A DNA stretch of 64,000 nucleotides from Candidatus Sulfotelmatobacter sp. (GCA_025462865.1 JAOAPI010000045.1:1-64000); one strand, 5' to 3'. Counted from the stretch's first letter, positions 34,125 to 44,655 are shown. Program-made: numbers and translations. Notes: generated from the sequence alone by a model not told the origin.

Positions 34125-35879
34125 TCAGGCCACGTAGTGCTGTTCGGAGGGTTCGGCGCGCACCGGAATTCCAGCAGCAGTCGGCACCCGGCGTTGCTCC
34201 GGCAGTAGAAGCTCAAGGAAAATCGCCAGAAAACTTACACCAATCGGCAATATTCCCCACAACAACCCCTGCCAGGGAGCCGGAACCGCATCGGACTCGA
34301 TTTTGTGCGCGGGAGGGACGTCGTCCTTAGACCAGGCTGTAATCTCGCCAGTCCCGAAAGTCTCGATCTTCCGCCATCCCACAAAGGTCAACAGAGGCTC
34401 GTAGTAGGTATCGTGAACGAAGATATATTTCAGACCGTAGCGGTTCGCATGTTGCAGCATGGCCCGCAACGAGGCCATCCCGGCGGAGCCGTAAAACTTG
34501 GCGTTGGTGAGCTGCGCCGAACCGTAGTGAGTCATCTCAGGGAGGAGACGTGCGGAGTTATAGTCTCCGTCCACGCTACCAGCGCTCGTGTAGGTCGAAA
34601 CCTTTGCCAATTCGCTTCCGAATCCAAGGGTAATGTAGCGATACGCATCGTGGCCGTCGCGATTTAGAAATGCGACCACGGGATCTACGTTCGTCGCGGC
34701 CATGCCCGTGGAGCGATAGGGATTGGCCGTAAGCCACCACAGCGCCGCGCCCACAGTACCGACCGCCGCCAGCGACAGGGCCACTGCTGCCTTCGAGCGA
34801 AACCGGTCGAGCAACTGAATCGCGAGAATCCCAACAATTGGCATCGCCAAAAGCGTGGCCCAGAATGTAAATCGCTCGAAAGTCAAAATCTCATAGGCCC
34901 GGCCCAACAGCCATTTCGGCACGGGCGTCGTACCTCCGAGCCCAAAAATCATTGTGACCCAGAAGCCCATCAGCAAAGGCCGCAGCCGCCGCGACGAAGC
35001 CCCGCGAATCAGAATGAACGGCAACGCCAGGATTAAAGCTCCATAAGGAATTACAAAGTAGTTGATCGCCGTCGTGGAATTCAGCAGGAAATTAGCACGG
35101 CTGTCGTGAGGAATCGGAATCTGGTGAATGGGATGTTGAATAATAGCCAACCAATAGGGCAGCAGCACTAGCCCGACCCCGGCTCCGACCAAAACTGCAA
35201 ACACCGCGGCTCGAGACAGCACTCCACCGACCGACCCTGACACCCGTTCATCGCGCGCATCGAGATACGCGACCCACAGCACGGGACCCGCGAAAAGGAC
35301 TACGCCAAAGATGAGGGTCACGTGATGGGCGGCGGCAGCAGCCAGGCTGATGGCAACTCCCTTGATAAGAGATCGGGCCCGGGCTTCGGTCATCCACTCG
35401 TAAAAATAAGGCAAAGCGTTTAAATACAGGGCTGCCGACGATACGGTGGCGAGCTGTCCCGCCTGATAGACCAGAAAAGCCAAGGCTCCCAGGAACACGC
35501 TGCCAAGGGCGGCGTAGCTGGCCGCACGATCATCCACCCAAATTCTGGCGAAGCGAAACACTCCGACTGGCAGCAATAGGACCGCGATCAACTGCACCAG
35601 CATGTAGCCCATTTTCAGTCCGGCCACAGTCGACAGCAGCGCTATCCACTGGTGTGTCAACGGGGGGTAAGTAGTCTGCGAAAAGCCGCCAAACCACTTC
35701 TCATTCCAGGGGTTAAACCAGTGGTGGGCATAGTGCGATGCGAAAAACATGTGGAAGTTCGCATCAAATGAGCCCGCGGGCAGCTGCATCAGCAGCAACG
35801 GCCCATGTACTGCCAATGCTACCAGCACAATGGCGAGGATTGGGATAGGACGAGAATAGCTTTGCGTGGTCGTGCTCAC
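34125..35879 (-). CDS. multi-pass GT-C-like membrane protein (PTPS-related type)
   Basis: A GTG start at 35879 gives 584 residues with about 11 membrane helices. The first periplasmic loop reads SFDANFHMFFASHYAHHWF, then FGGFSQTTYPPLTHQW; the early acidic residue and TYPPL motif are typical of GT-C glycosyltransferases and of the 6-pyruvoyl-tetrahydropterin-synthase-related membrane family. The C-terminal periplasmic part (YIFVHDTYYEPLLTFVGWRK) is also typical. It probably transfers a sugar from a lipid carrier on the periplasmic face. It is the first gene of the leftward operon. Confidence 0.75.
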   Translation of the reverse strand: MSTTTQSYSRPIPILAIVLVALAVHGPLLLMQLPAGSFDANFHMFFASHYAHHWFNPWNEKWFGGFSQTTYPPLTHQWIALLSTVAGLKMGYMLVQLIAVLLLPVGVFRFARIWVDDRAASYAALGSVFLGALAFLVYQAGQLATVSSAALYLNALPYFYEWMTEARARSLIKGVAISLAAAAAHHVTLIFGVVLFAGPVLWVAYLDARDERVSGSVGGVLSRAAVFAVLVGAGVGLVLLPYWLAIIQHPIHQIPIPHDSRANFLLNSTTAINYFVIPYGALILALPFILIRGASSRRLRPLLMGFWVTMIFGLGGTTPVPKWLLGRAYEILTFERFTFWATLLAMPIVGILAIQLLDRFRSKAAVALSLAAVGTVGAALWWLTANPYRSTGMAATNVDPVVAFLNRDGHDAYRYITLGFGSELAKVSTYTSAGSVDGDYNSARLLPEMTHYGSAQLTNAKFYGSAGMASLRAMLQHANRYGLKYIFVHDTYYEPLLTFVGWRKIETFGTGEITAWSKDDVPPAHKIESDAVPAPWQGLLWGILPIGVSFLAIFLELLLPEQRRVPTAAGIPVRAEPSEQHYVA

Positions 35880-36075
35880 GTTTTTGTGCGCTCCAGAGAG
35901 TCCCCAGCCAGCACTTGGATTCGCAAACTGTCTACGGGGTTTACTTGATTTTTCGTATCAGGTTCATTGTGGACGGCAAAAGCAGCCTTACTGGCGGGAG
36001 TGGCATCTGATGTGCACCGCAGGAATTTAGTGTGCGGGAGGTACACCTAAGCCTTGTACAGAACGTGGTGACACT
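35880..36075. promoter_or_regulatory. divergent control region of the two polysaccharide operons
   Basis: A 196-bp spacer between a GTG start on each strand. Promoters for both directions must lie here; I did not find boxes good enough to mark. Confidence 0.4.
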
Positions 36076-39000
36076 GTGAAAAGCCGATTTCCGCTCACGA
36101 GCTTTTGCATATTTGCTCTTTTAAGCTGCTGCCTGGGACAGACTTACGACGTCGGGGGTCAGGGCGGCAGTTCCGCGCCCAAAAACCAAAACACAGAAAC
36201 CCCGCAAAATTCCACCGGAAGCAGTTCAGACTTAGGGTGGGGATCGAGTATCGACGTAGCGCGACAGGCGCGCGCTGCTCAAGACGCGCTCAAGAGAAAT
36301 GATTACGCCGCCGCCGTTACCTACGCCGAGCGGGCAGCAAAATCAGCTCCTCAAAATCCCGAACTGTGGTTCCTTCTGGGATACTGTGCGCGGCTACAAG
36401 AGCACTACCAGGCTTCCATTGATGCCTACGATCGCGGCCTCAAACTCCAGCCAAATTCCGTTCGGGGCATGGCCGGATTGGCGCAAACCTATGCCAGGAT
36501 GGGGCGCGATGCGGAAGCCGAACGACTACTGCAACGCGTTGTAGAAGCGAATCCTAAGGACGCCAACAGTTTACAACTGGCGGGCGAGCTTCTGTTGAAT
36601 TCCGATCCCACTCGCGCTCTTGAATTCCTCCACAAAGCCGACGCGGTCCAGCCCTCCGCTCACACCGATCTTCTGATCGCTCACGCCTACGAACACCTCG
36701 GGCAGACGGATGAATCGACACGGTATTTGAATCGGGCTAAGAACCGCGCCCCGAGAGATCCCGAGGTTTTGCGCGCGGTGGCGGGTCAATATCGCGATCT
36801 CGGCCAGTATGATCAGGCGATTGCTGCGCTCCAGGCGATTCCCACCAAGACTATCGATGTACAAGCCGACTTGGCATACACCTATCAGCTTGCCGGAAAG
36901 CAACAGGAGGCCGCCGATTTGTATACGCGGCTGGCGAAGAGCGCGAAAGGCAATCTTGGGCTGAACTTGAGTGCTGCGCAGGCCTTAGTCGGCCTCGGCC
37001 AGACAGATGCCGCGCAAAAATTCCTTGATGAGGCTCGGCGGATCGACGGCAACAATTACCGGCTGCATGCCATTGCTGGCGCGATCGCCGCGTCCGAGGA
37101 CCGCCTGGGCGATGCCAGCGCCGAATACAAGCTCGCTCTTACCAATCTGCCTCCGCGCGTTCCGGAAGGGCCGCTCTACCCGATTGAGTTGCGGCTGAAC
37201 CTCTACGAACTCGACCTACGCCAGGATGATCAGGCGGCGGCAAAGCAGGAACTCGATGCGGCCTTCGCGCTGATCGGTCAGGTTAACGTTCCAGCACCTT
37301 CCCGGCCGGAGATGTTAAGACTGCGCGCGGCCATCGAAGCTGGCTCCGGCAACACCGATGCAGCGAATAAAGATTTGCAGGAAGCTCTATCGTTGGCGCC
37401 TGCCAATGTTAATTCGCTTTTGAACTACGGTAGCCTGCAATGGAAAATCGGCCAGAAGGATGCCGCTCAAGCCACTTTTCTGAAGGTTCTGGAGTTGGAC
37501 CCACGCAATCGCACGGCTTTGTCATCCCTGGGCTATCTCGCCCGCGATAAGGGAGACGCCAAGCTCGCGGAGAGCTATTTCAATCAAGCGGTGAAGGCGC
37601 ATCCGAAAGATTATGCCCCGTACCTCGCGTTGGGCGATCTCTACACCGCCGAAAGGGATTTCAAGGCCGCTGAGGCAAACTACGAGAATGCTTATCAGCG
37701 CGTTCCGACTAATCCGCTGATCATCTCGGGAGGCGCCAACGCCGCACTCGAGTCGCACAACTCCGAATTGGCTAAACGCTGGCTGGATCGCGCCAAGGAC
37801 AAAATGAACGACAGTCCGCAGGTAATGCGCGAGCGCGAGCGTTATCTCACCTTGAAGGGCGACTACGCCGAATCGGAAAAGCTGGGATTCGCGGTTCTGG
37901 AAAAACTTCCCCGCGATCGTGAAGGCGTAGTCTATCTCGCCTACGATCTTTATTATCTTGGCCGGTACGAAGAGGCGCTTGCACTTGCAACCAAATACGA
38001 GCCTATTATCCCGAATGATAAGGATCTCGCCCTGATTGCCGGTTATGTTCATGCACACGACGGACAAGCCCGCGAAGCCATTGCCGATTACACCCGCGCT
38101 CTCGACCGGGACCCCAAGATGGCTTTGGGCTATGGGAATCGTGGATTCATGTTCAATGATGTTCGGGAGCCGGCCAAAGCGGTTAAAGATTTTCAGACAG
38201 CGATTCAGTTGCAGCCAGATTATGGCGAGGCGCACCTCGGATTGGCCTATGCCGATCTACAGTTGCATCGCCCGAAAGCCGCTCTCACTCAGCTCGACGT
38301 AACCCAGAAAATCCTGGGTAAATCGCACGCCCTGCATCTGGCCAGAGCAGAAGCATTCCGGCAGGAGCAGGATTTCTCCCACGCTGAGCCGGAATACCGG
38401 ATCGCTTTACAGGAGACTCCGAACGATCTGAACACCCAGTTGGCCTATGCGGATACGCTGTTTCGTCTGCGGCGTTTTCAGCAATCCATAGCTGCGCTTG
38501 ATGTCGCGCAAAAACTCGCCCCTACCGATGGCCGGGTTTATGCCTTGCGCGCCCAAGTGCACGCCAAGGCCGGATCGCGCGACGAAACGATGCGCGATAT
38601 TCAATTGGCGGAACAATATGGCAAAGATCAAGTCGACATCCTGATGGCCACCGGAGGCGCGCTGCTGACGCTTGGTGACCGGGACGCCGCGATGCAGCGG
38701 TTCTCGCGCGCTCTTGATATTCCGAACGGAGATCGCATCGGAGTCCGGTTGGCGATCGCCCAGGTTTTCATGCGGCAAGGCCATTACGATGAAGCGCGGC
38801 GCCAGATCGCCCTTGGATTCGCAGAGGCTCGCGTGGATTCATCTCCCGTTGTGCCGGACGATATCGCCCAGGCAGCCAGCATCTTTTTGGCGATGCATGA
38901 CTTCGAGCTTGCCGAAACCTACTTCGACAAAGCGCGCCTGGTCGGAGCCAATCCGCGCACCGTTGATATTGGACTGGCGAACACTTATCTCGCCGAAGGC

Positions 39001-40257
39001 GAAACTCACAAGGCCGACGAAGCACTCTCCAGCCTCGGCACGCCTGATGAGTACCGCGACGACTACGACTATCAGATGGCTGCCGCGAATTTATACCGTC
39101 AGCGGCAAGATACGGTGCATGCTCTCACCGCCTTTGCACAGGCCAGCAGCGTCGCCGGCCAGGAAGATCGCGGGGCCGCCCAGACGGCGCAGTATGAGGC
39201 CGCCAGCCAGGAGGGCCGGCAAATCACTCAGAACGTGAGCGTATCGCCCGAGGCCTCATTCGCGCCATCTCTTGAAGACATCAATGTCTACACACTCGAC
39301 GCCAGAATTTTGCACGTTACCAATCCCCTGGTTCTTCCGCCGCCACGACATTCTTACCAGAGTCTGGCTGAGTCCCATTACCGAATTCATGTCGGCAATC
39401 TGCCCCCGATCACCGGCTTTGTCGGCGAGAGCCTGACTGCTGGGCGCCTGCTTTTCCCAAGCGTGAATGTAGTTCAAGATCGCAACACCTATGACACGAT
39501 TTTTAACGGGGGAATTACTCCGGTCGTTCATTTCTGGTCGAACAGCATCGCCATCAACGGTGGGCTCCAGTACACGATCCGCAGGGATACGATCTCGCCA
39601 GTTTTTATGAGCCAGAATCTTTTCCGCCAGTTCCTTTATATTTCGACCAGTTCTTTCTATAACTGGGTTGCCATCAATGGCAGCGCCGTTCACGAGGCTG
39701 GCCCGTTTACGGATCAAAGGCTGAATTCGCGAGACCTCTCTGCGAGCCTGGAATTCACTGTCGGCCGCCCGTGGGGACACACCTCTCTGATAACTGGCTA
39801 CACGGTTCGCGACCTTCTGTTTCATCCGCTGGTGCAAGAGTATTTCAACACTTCCAGCTATATCGGCCTTCAGCGCAAGTTTGGCAATCGTTTGACGGTT
39901 GCAGTTCTAGCCGAGGATCTGCGCTCATGGAGAGTACAGAACACTGAGTTTGCAATCGCTCAGGCGTTGCTGCCGGGGGGAAGATTCGAATTCCGCGCCA
40001 GTCCGCGCTGGAACTTCCAGGGATCTTTCCTGCTTTCGCGAGGCATGAGTTTCCACCAGTACGACAACGCCCAGAGCGAGTTCCTGGTTTCCTACACGCG
40101 AGCGATGCACGGTAGTGTGAGAGACGATGCGGGCGGCGTGCCGGTGGCTCATCCGCTCCGGTTCTCCTTCGGAGTGCAGCAGCAGACCTTCTATGACTTC
40201 GGAGGAACAGCCCAAAAAACAATCATTCTTCCGGTTGTGCACTTTTCATTATTTTAA
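36076..40257 (+). CDS. TPR plus beta-barrel outer-membrane protein (BcsC/PgaA-like layout)
   Basis: A GTG start gives 1393 residues with a signal peptide (TSFCIFALLSCCLG|Q). Residues 55-1050 are almost wholly TPRs (for example VRGMAGLAQTYARMGRDAEA and MALGYGNRGFMFNDVREPAK). The last 300 residues turn beta-rich (FWSNSIAINGGLQYTI, FYNWVAINGSAVHEAG) and end in phenylalanine (VVHFSLF), as an outer-membrane barrel does. This TPR-barrel layout is that of exopolysaccharide exporters BcsC, PgaA and PelB. No cognate synthase is present, so its substrate is presumably the product of this locus. Confidence 0.85.
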   Translation: MKSRFPLTSFCIFALLSCCLGQTYDVGGQGGSSAPKNQNTETPQNSTGSSSDLGWGSSIDVARQARAAQDALKRNDYAAAVTYAERAAKSAPQNPELWFLLGYCARLQEHYQASIDAYDRGLKLQPNSVRGMAGLAQTYARMGRDAEAERLLQRVVEANPKDANSLQLAGELLLNSDPTRALEFLHKADAVQPSAHTDLLIAHAYEHLGQTDESTRYLNRAKNRAPRDPEVLRAVAGQYRDLGQYDQAIAALQAIPTKTIDVQADLAYTYQLAGKQQEAADLYTRLAKSAKGNLGLNLSAAQALVGLGQTDAAQKFLDEARRIDGNNYRLHAIAGAIAASEDRLGDASAEYKLALTNLPPRVPEGPLYPIELRLNLYELDLRQDDQAAAKQELDAAFALIGQVNVPAPSRPEMLRLRAAIEAGSGNTDAANKDLQEALSLAPANVNSLLNYGSLQWKIGQKDAAQATFLKVLELDPRNRTALSSLGYLARDKGDAKLAESYFNQAVKAHPKDYAPYLALGDLYTAERDFKAAEANYENAYQRVPTNPLIISGGANAALESHNSELAKRWLDRAKDKMNDSPQVMRERERYLTLKGDYAESEKLGFAVLEKLPRDREGVVYLAYDLYYLGRYEEALALATKYEPIIPNDKDLALIAGYVHAHDGQAREAIADYTRALDRDPKMALGYGNRGFMFNDVREPAKAVKDFQTAIQLQPDYGEAHLGLAYADLQLHRPKAALTQLDVTQKILGKSHALHLARAEAFRQEQDFSHAEPEYRIALQETPNDLNTQLAYADTLFRLRRFQQSIAALDVAQKLAPTDGRVYALRAQVHAKAGSRDETMRDIQLAEQYGKDQVDILMATGGALLTLGDRDAAMQRFSRALDIPNGDRIGVRLAIAQVFMRQGHYDEARRQIALGFAEARVDSSPVVPDDIAQAASIFLAMHDFELAETYFDKARLVGANPRTVDIGLANTYLAEGETHKADEALSSLGTPDEYRDDYDYQMAAANLYRQRQDTVHALTAFAQASSVAGQEDRGAAQTAQYEAASQEGRQITQNVSVSPEASFAPSLEDINVYTLDARILHVTNPLVLPPPRHSYQSLAESHYRIHVGNLPPITGFVGESLTAGRLLFPSVNVVQDRNTYDTIFNGGITPVVHFWSNSIAINGGLQYTIRRDTISPVFMSQNLFRQFLYISTSSFYNWVAINGSAVHEAGPFTDQRLNSRDLSASLEFTVGRPWGHTSLITGYTVRDLLFHPLVQEYFNTSSYIGLQRKFGNRLTVAVLAEDLRSWRVQNTEFAIAQALLPGGRFEFRASPRWNFQGSFLLSRGMSFHQYDNAQSEFLVSYTRAMHGSVRDDAGGVPVAHPLRFSFGVQQQTFYDFGGTAQKTIILPVVHFSLF

Positions 40258-40277
40258 TTTTGAATTTGATTCCTTCG

Positions 40278-42296
40278 ATGACCGACACACTCAAGAGCGC
40301 CGTGGCTGATTCCACTGTGGCCGTCCCGCCCGTCGCGGAAAAGTCCACGGCCTCGCCCCCTGCCAAGACGCTAAAATCAAAACTTCTTGGGGGAAGCCTT
40401 ACCCTCCTGGCTGGCTCAGGACTGGTCGGGGTAACCAATCTCGTCTACAACGTGGCTACCGCCCGCCTTCTTGGGCCCAGCGGCTTCGCGCACGCGACGG
40501 CGGTGTACACAATCCTGATGCTGGTGTCGGGCATCACTCTCTCGTTTCAAGTTGTGTGCGCTAAATATGTGGCAAAGAGCGCATCGCCGGAAGATCGCGC
40601 CAGCGTCTTCGCAAGTTTGCACCAGCGATCATGGATCGCCGGCATTGCCATCGGCCTCTTGCTGTTCGTTCTGGAACGACCGCTGACCGCCTATCTGAAT
40701 CTGCCCGATCCGGTATTGATCTCGCTCCTGGCGTTGGGAACAGCCTTCTACGTCCCTCTCGGGGTACGCCGCGGATATATTCAGGGAGTTCATGCCTTCG
40801 GCCCGCTCGCGGTTAATTTCATGCTGGAAGGTCTGGTGCGCCTGTTCGGCGTATTCGTGCTGATCGGTCTCGGCTTGGGGGTCAGGGGAGCTGTTCTGGC
40901 AAGCGTGATCGCGGTAGTTATCTCTTATTTTGCCGCCTTGCCAAGTCCCAGCTTGACGTCTTTTAGTTTTCGGGGCATCGCTATTTCGTTCCGGGAAGGA
41001 CTTCAGGCGATTGTTTTCTTTTCCGGCCAGACCGTCATCAACAACTTCGACATCGTGCTGGTAAAGCATTTTTTCCCGCCAGCCGAGGCAGGATTCTATG
41101 CCGCGATCGCCCTGGTCGGAAGGCTCGTGAATATGTGTGCCTGGTCTGTCGTGAATACGATGTTCCCTGTCTCAGCAAGCGCCGGTGACGAAGAAGGCGA
41201 GGGCAGTCCTGTCCTATTTACATCCCTGCTGCTCGTTTTTCTGATCCTTAGTGTTCTGATCTTCGGACTATGGCTGGTTCCCAGCTTTCTGTGGAAGACT
41301 CTCTTCGGTGCGCATTTCGAGCTTGGAGGCTATGGTGCGCTCGCGCCTCTGCTCATCCTCTATGCAATTACTACGGGAATCTACTCCTTAAGTTCCGTAA
41401 TCATCACTTACGAAATGTCCCGCAAGATCGCGAATACCAGTTGGCTCCAGCTCGCATTCAGCGGAGCGCTGGCTCTGGGAATTTATCTTCTCCACCAAAC
41501 GCTTCACCAGGTAATTGTCATTCAGTTGGTGTTGATGGTCTTGCTGCTCGTCGTCCTCACGGTGCCGTTACTGCGCAATCATTTGACCGCCCCGATTTCT
41601 CTTGTCTACAGCAGTCTCGGCCTACGCCGTCTGCTAACAGAAGAAGAAGTGATGGCGGAATTCCTGAGAAGCGAATTCCATCATCCTGAGTTCGACGAGT
41701 ACCGCCATGAGTTTGACGCCGTGGTCAGGCATCCGGATCTCAACAACACAAGGGAGAACGCAGTGCGCCAGGCTTTGCTGTTTCTGCGGCGAGGCGCAAT
41801 GTGGCGGGAACTTCCTGCAGACACGCAGTGGTTTGAAGTCGAATTAAGGCCGGAAGACCTCGACCGGATTCGCTTTTTCCCGCGAGCTCAATGGCGTCGC
41901 GTTGCCCGGGGAAGTTTCTATTTGACGGACGTGGTGGAGCGCATCCGCCTGCGCCTCGACTCCTCCCATGACGAGTTCTTTGGGAAATTGCGCAGCCTTA
42001 GTTCGTCCGTTCAGGAGAACCTGATCAATCCCACGGTTCTTCTCATCGGAGTCGATAACACGGGGCCTTTGACAATTCTCGACGGCAATCACCGCATGGC
42101 GGCAGCCATGCTAAGCGAGTCTCCCTCGGTGCTTAACCGGCTCCGCTTTATTTGCGGCTTCTCGCCTGAAATGACGCGGTGCTGTTGGTATGCTACGAAT
42201 GTAAACACTCTGCTGCGGTATTTTAAGAATCTCGTCCGCTACTTCTCATACGATCCAGAGTCCGACATCGACCGCTTTCAGGAAGATAGCTTGTAA
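40278..42296 (+). CDS. Wzx-like polysaccharide flippase fused to a DGNHR-motif C-terminal domain
   Basis: ATG 40278 (TTG 40260 is possible) lies about 20 bases after the TPR-barrel stop. Residues 35-450 form a MATE/Wzx-type flippase with about 12-14 helices (GSGLVGVTNLVYNVATARLL, GPSGFAHATAVYTILMLVS). After the last helix a soluble domain of about 210 residues follows. It holds LLIGVDNTGPLTILDGNHRM and then MTRCCWYATNVNTLLRYFKN. ILDGNHR resembles the nucleotide-binding motif of ParB/sulfiredoxin-fold domains. I know of no standard Wzx with such a tail. The domain should lie in the cytoplasm, where it might gate export by a nucleotide or phosphorylation; this is inference. Confidence 0.85.
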   Translation: MTDTLKSAVADSTVAVPPVAEKSTASPPAKTLKSKLLGGSLTLLAGSGLVGVTNLVYNVATARLLGPSGFAHATAVYTILMLVSGITLSFQVVCAKYVAKSASPEDRASVFASLHQRSWIAGIAIGLLLFVLERPLTAYLNLPDPVLISLLALGTAFYVPLGVRRGYIQGVHAFGPLAVNFMLEGLVRLFGVFVLIGLGLGVRGAVLASVIAVVISYFAALPSPSLTSFSFRGIAISFREGLQAIVFFSGQTVINNFDIVLVKHFFPPAEAGFYAAIALVGRLVNMCAWSVVNTMFPVSASAGDEEGEGSPVLFTSLLLVFLILSVLIFGLWLVPSFLWKTLFGAHFELGGYGALAPLLILYAITTGIYSLSSVIITYEMSRKIANTSWLQLAFSGALALGIYLLHQTLHQVIVIQLVLMVLLLVVLTVPLLRNHLTAPISLVYSSLGLRRLLTEEEVMAEFLRSEFHHPEFDEYRHEFDAVVRHPDLNNTRENAVRQALLFLRRGAMWRELPADTQWFEVELRPEDLDRIRFFPRAQWRRVARGSFYLTDVVERIRLRLDSSHDEFFGKLRSLSSSVQENLINPTVLLIGVDNTGPLTILDGNHRMAAAMLSESPSVLNRLRFICGFSPEMTRCCWYATNVNTLLRYFKNLVRYFSYDPESDIDRFQEDSL

Positions 42297-42400
42297 GAGT
42301 CAGGCGCTCGCAGCGACCCGCGGGGAGCACCATTACTTGACTGTGGGCCCAGTACAGAAAATAGCAGGGGAACTTGTAAATTGCTCCGGGAAGCGTCTCT

Positions 42401-43537
42401 TTACTGCCGCGGTGACTGGTTTACTGGCGGAGTAGAAGGCTCCTCTACAACCGAGTTGTCACGGCGCCGAAGGAGAATCGGTTCCCCTTGCCGCCGGAGT
42501 GATGCCCGCTCCTGAGAAACTTTCGCATCCACCTTTGATGCGCTGTCTCCGGCCACCTGAGACAATTTCATGCCTTCCGCCGAGCGCCGCGTAGCTAAAC
42601 CGACAGTGGCGTTAGCTCCGCCCAATGTCTGTGCTCTGTCATAAAAGAATTGGGCGGTCTCTCTGTCGCCTTCAACTTCTGACAGGTAGCCAATATTGTT
42701 TAGAGCGAAAACATTGTTCGGATCGAGCGAGTACGCATTTCGAAAGGCTTGTGCCGCCGCCGCAAAATCGTTGCGATTGATGTCCGACACCCCCCGAATA
42801 TTCAGCTCAGCGACCCTCTCTTCAGGAGTTCGTTGAGCCTCAAGGCGGCTGCGCAAATTCTTGGCGTTCTGCGCTGCCATCTCGGTGACCGGTTTGCCTC
42901 TCCACGAACGATTCAGCGTAACCACAGCCGAGGCGTCCGACTGAGCGGCGGCGGCGGAATCGTAATATTTCAACGCGGCCTCCGACTCGCCTTCCATTTC
43001 CTTTGTCACGCCCATGTTGTTCAGCGTGAATATATTCTGAGGATTATCTTTTAACGCCTTCTGCAGCAAAATGTCGGCTTCTGGGGCGCGTCCTTGCGAG
43101 AGAAGTCGGACCGCTTCCACATTGTCGTGATTCACTTGCAGCGGCATGTCGGAAATCGCGAGCGCCTCTTTCATCGTGCGGCCTTCAACTTTCGGTGAGG
43201 TGGCACGATAAATAACGGCGTCACTGGCCTGCGCCCCAGCGAGCTCGTAAAACCGCTGGGCTCGATCCATCTGACCTTGCAGCTCCGCAATGTAGCCGAG
43301 GTTGTTCAGCGTAAACGGGTCGTCAGGATCCAGCAGGTAGGCTTTGTAAAAAAGGTTCTCAGCCTTCTCGTAACGGTGCTTGTGGAGCTCCGCCACCCCT
43401 TCCTGGTTCAACTTTTGCACCGCCGTCAAATGACTCCGCTTGGGGAGCGTAATCTTTAGGTCTTTTGCATAGAGAGCGGGCGCCCATGCAAGAGTGGCGC
43501 TCATCAGCCCGACGATCATTCGTTCTTTCCAAGACAT
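42401..43537 (-). CDS. periplasmic TPR protein with three repeated modules
   Basis: The 378-residue product has a signal peptide (RMIVGLMSATLAWAPALYA|K). It contains three similar modules of about 100-120 residues, each with a TPR core: FTLNNLGYIAELQGQMDRAQ, FTLNNMGVTKEMEGESEAAL, FALNNIGYLSEVEGDRETAQ. A Ser/Gly segment such as EGRTM or RGKPV follows each. The tail is disordered. It probably scaffolds the export machinery. It converges with the flippase gene. Confidence 0.8.
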   Translation of the reverse strand: MSWKERMIVGLMSATLAWAPALYAKDLKITLPKRSHLTAVQKLNQEGVAELHKHRYEKAENLFYKAYLLDPDDPFTLNNLGYIAELQGQMDRAQRFYELAGAQASDAVIYRATSPKVEGRTMKEALAISDMPLQVNHDNVEAVRLLSQGRAPEADILLQKALKDNPQNIFTLNNMGVTKEMEGESEAALKYYDSAAAAQSDASAVVTLNRSWRGKPVTEMAAQNAKNLRSRLEAQRTPEERVAELNIRGVSDINRNDFAAAAQAFRNAYSLDPNNVFALNNIGYLSEVEGDRETAQFFYDRAQTLGGANATVGLATRRSAEGMKLSQVAGDSASKVDAKVSQERASLRRQGEPILLRRRDNSVVEEPSTPPVNQSPRQ

Positions 43538-43704
43538 TTCTCAGGCACCCCTGCGCAACATATGGCTTTGTAGCGTAGTTAAGATGCCGAAAACGGACGA
43601 TTGTTTGCCATCTAAGTACCACTTTCGGACGAAAAGGTGGCTACCTATCCACCTCTGGCAGCATCCAATTGAGGCGCTGAAAACTCGTCTACTGGGGTTC
43701 TGCC

Positions 43705-44655
43705 ATGCCTAGGTTGTTGTTAAGGATAGCTTTAGGAATCGTTGCCGCTAGTTCGATTCTGGCTGGAGAGTCGGTGGGTCAAGCCCCAGCCTCTCAAATG
43801 GTCTCGGAATCCGCCACGTCAACATCCTCTAACACGTTAACCCCATCGATTGAGATAGTGAAATCGGCTCCGCAACCTACGGAGGCGTCGGATACCCTTA
43901 TCGATCCAGCCAGCCTTCTCCCCGATCTGCCCAAGGTGCCGAACGCGAAAGCCAGCCTGATTGGGGGCACGATCGGCAGACTTGACCGCGTGCGGGATCA
44001 GCTGACGGTGCAAGTGTTCGGTGGCGGCAAGATGAAGATATCTTTCGACCCCAGAACTCACATTTACCACGACGGCGTTGAAGCATCGTTGGCAGATTTG
44101 CGCCAGGGCGATCGCGTTTACGTTGACACGATTCTCGACGGCACTACAGTCTTCGCGCGAACCATTCGGCTGAAGAGTTCCGCGCTCGCCGGCGAAAGTC
44201 AGGGGATTATTACCAGCTATCGGGCGGACAAGGGCGAACTGCAGATTCGCGACGCTCTTTCCCCGCGCGAGGTAAAGATACGAGTCACGTCGCAAACTCG
44301 GATCATCGAAGGTGACCACTCCGCCCCTGCCAGTAAACTCGCCCCCGGTACATTGGTGGCGATCAAATTTGGTGCGCGGCAGGATGGCGGCGAGATCGCC
44401 AAGGAAGTCTCCGTTCTCGCTAGTCCTGGAGCGAGCTTCACGTTTGCCGGACAAATTACAGCCATCGATCTCCGTCTCGGCCTCCTGGTTCTGAATTCTT
44501 CGACCGACCATAAGACGTACGAGATTTACCTCGATCCCGCAGTAGGAATCGATGACAGCATTCGCCCATCCACAGATGTCACCGTGCTCACACGCTTTCA
44601 GGGAAATCACTATGTTGCCCGCAGTATCACGGTGAATTCTCAGAACCAGCGCTAG
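43705..44655 (+). CDS. DUF5666-like exported beta-repeat protein
   Basis: The 316-residue product has a signal peptide (IALGIVAASSILAGESVG|Q). A linker with LLPDLPKVPNAKASLIGG leads to three similar beta units: GGTIGRLDRVRDQLTVQVFG, GIITSYRADKGELQIRDAL and GQITAIDLRLGLLVLNSSTD. Each is followed by a TRI/THI strand and a G-x-x-V turn, as in DUF5666 OB-like domains. The role is unknown. It is probably periplasmic and part of the polysaccharide locus by position. Confidence 0.75.
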   Translation: MPRLLLRIALGIVAASSILAGESVGQAPASQMVSESATSTSSNTLTPSIEIVKSAPQPTEASDTLIDPASLLPDLPKVPNAKASLIGGTIGRLDRVRDQLTVQVFGGGKMKISFDPRTHIYHDGVEASLADLRQGDRVYVDTILDGTTVFARTIRLKSSALAGESQGIITSYRADKGELQIRDALSPREVKIRVTSQTRIIEGDHSAPASKLAPGTLVAIKFGARQDGGEIAKEVSVLASPGASFTFAGQITAIDLRLGLLVLNSSTDHKTYEIYLDPAVGIDDSIRPSTDVTVLTRFQGNHYVARSITVNSQNQR

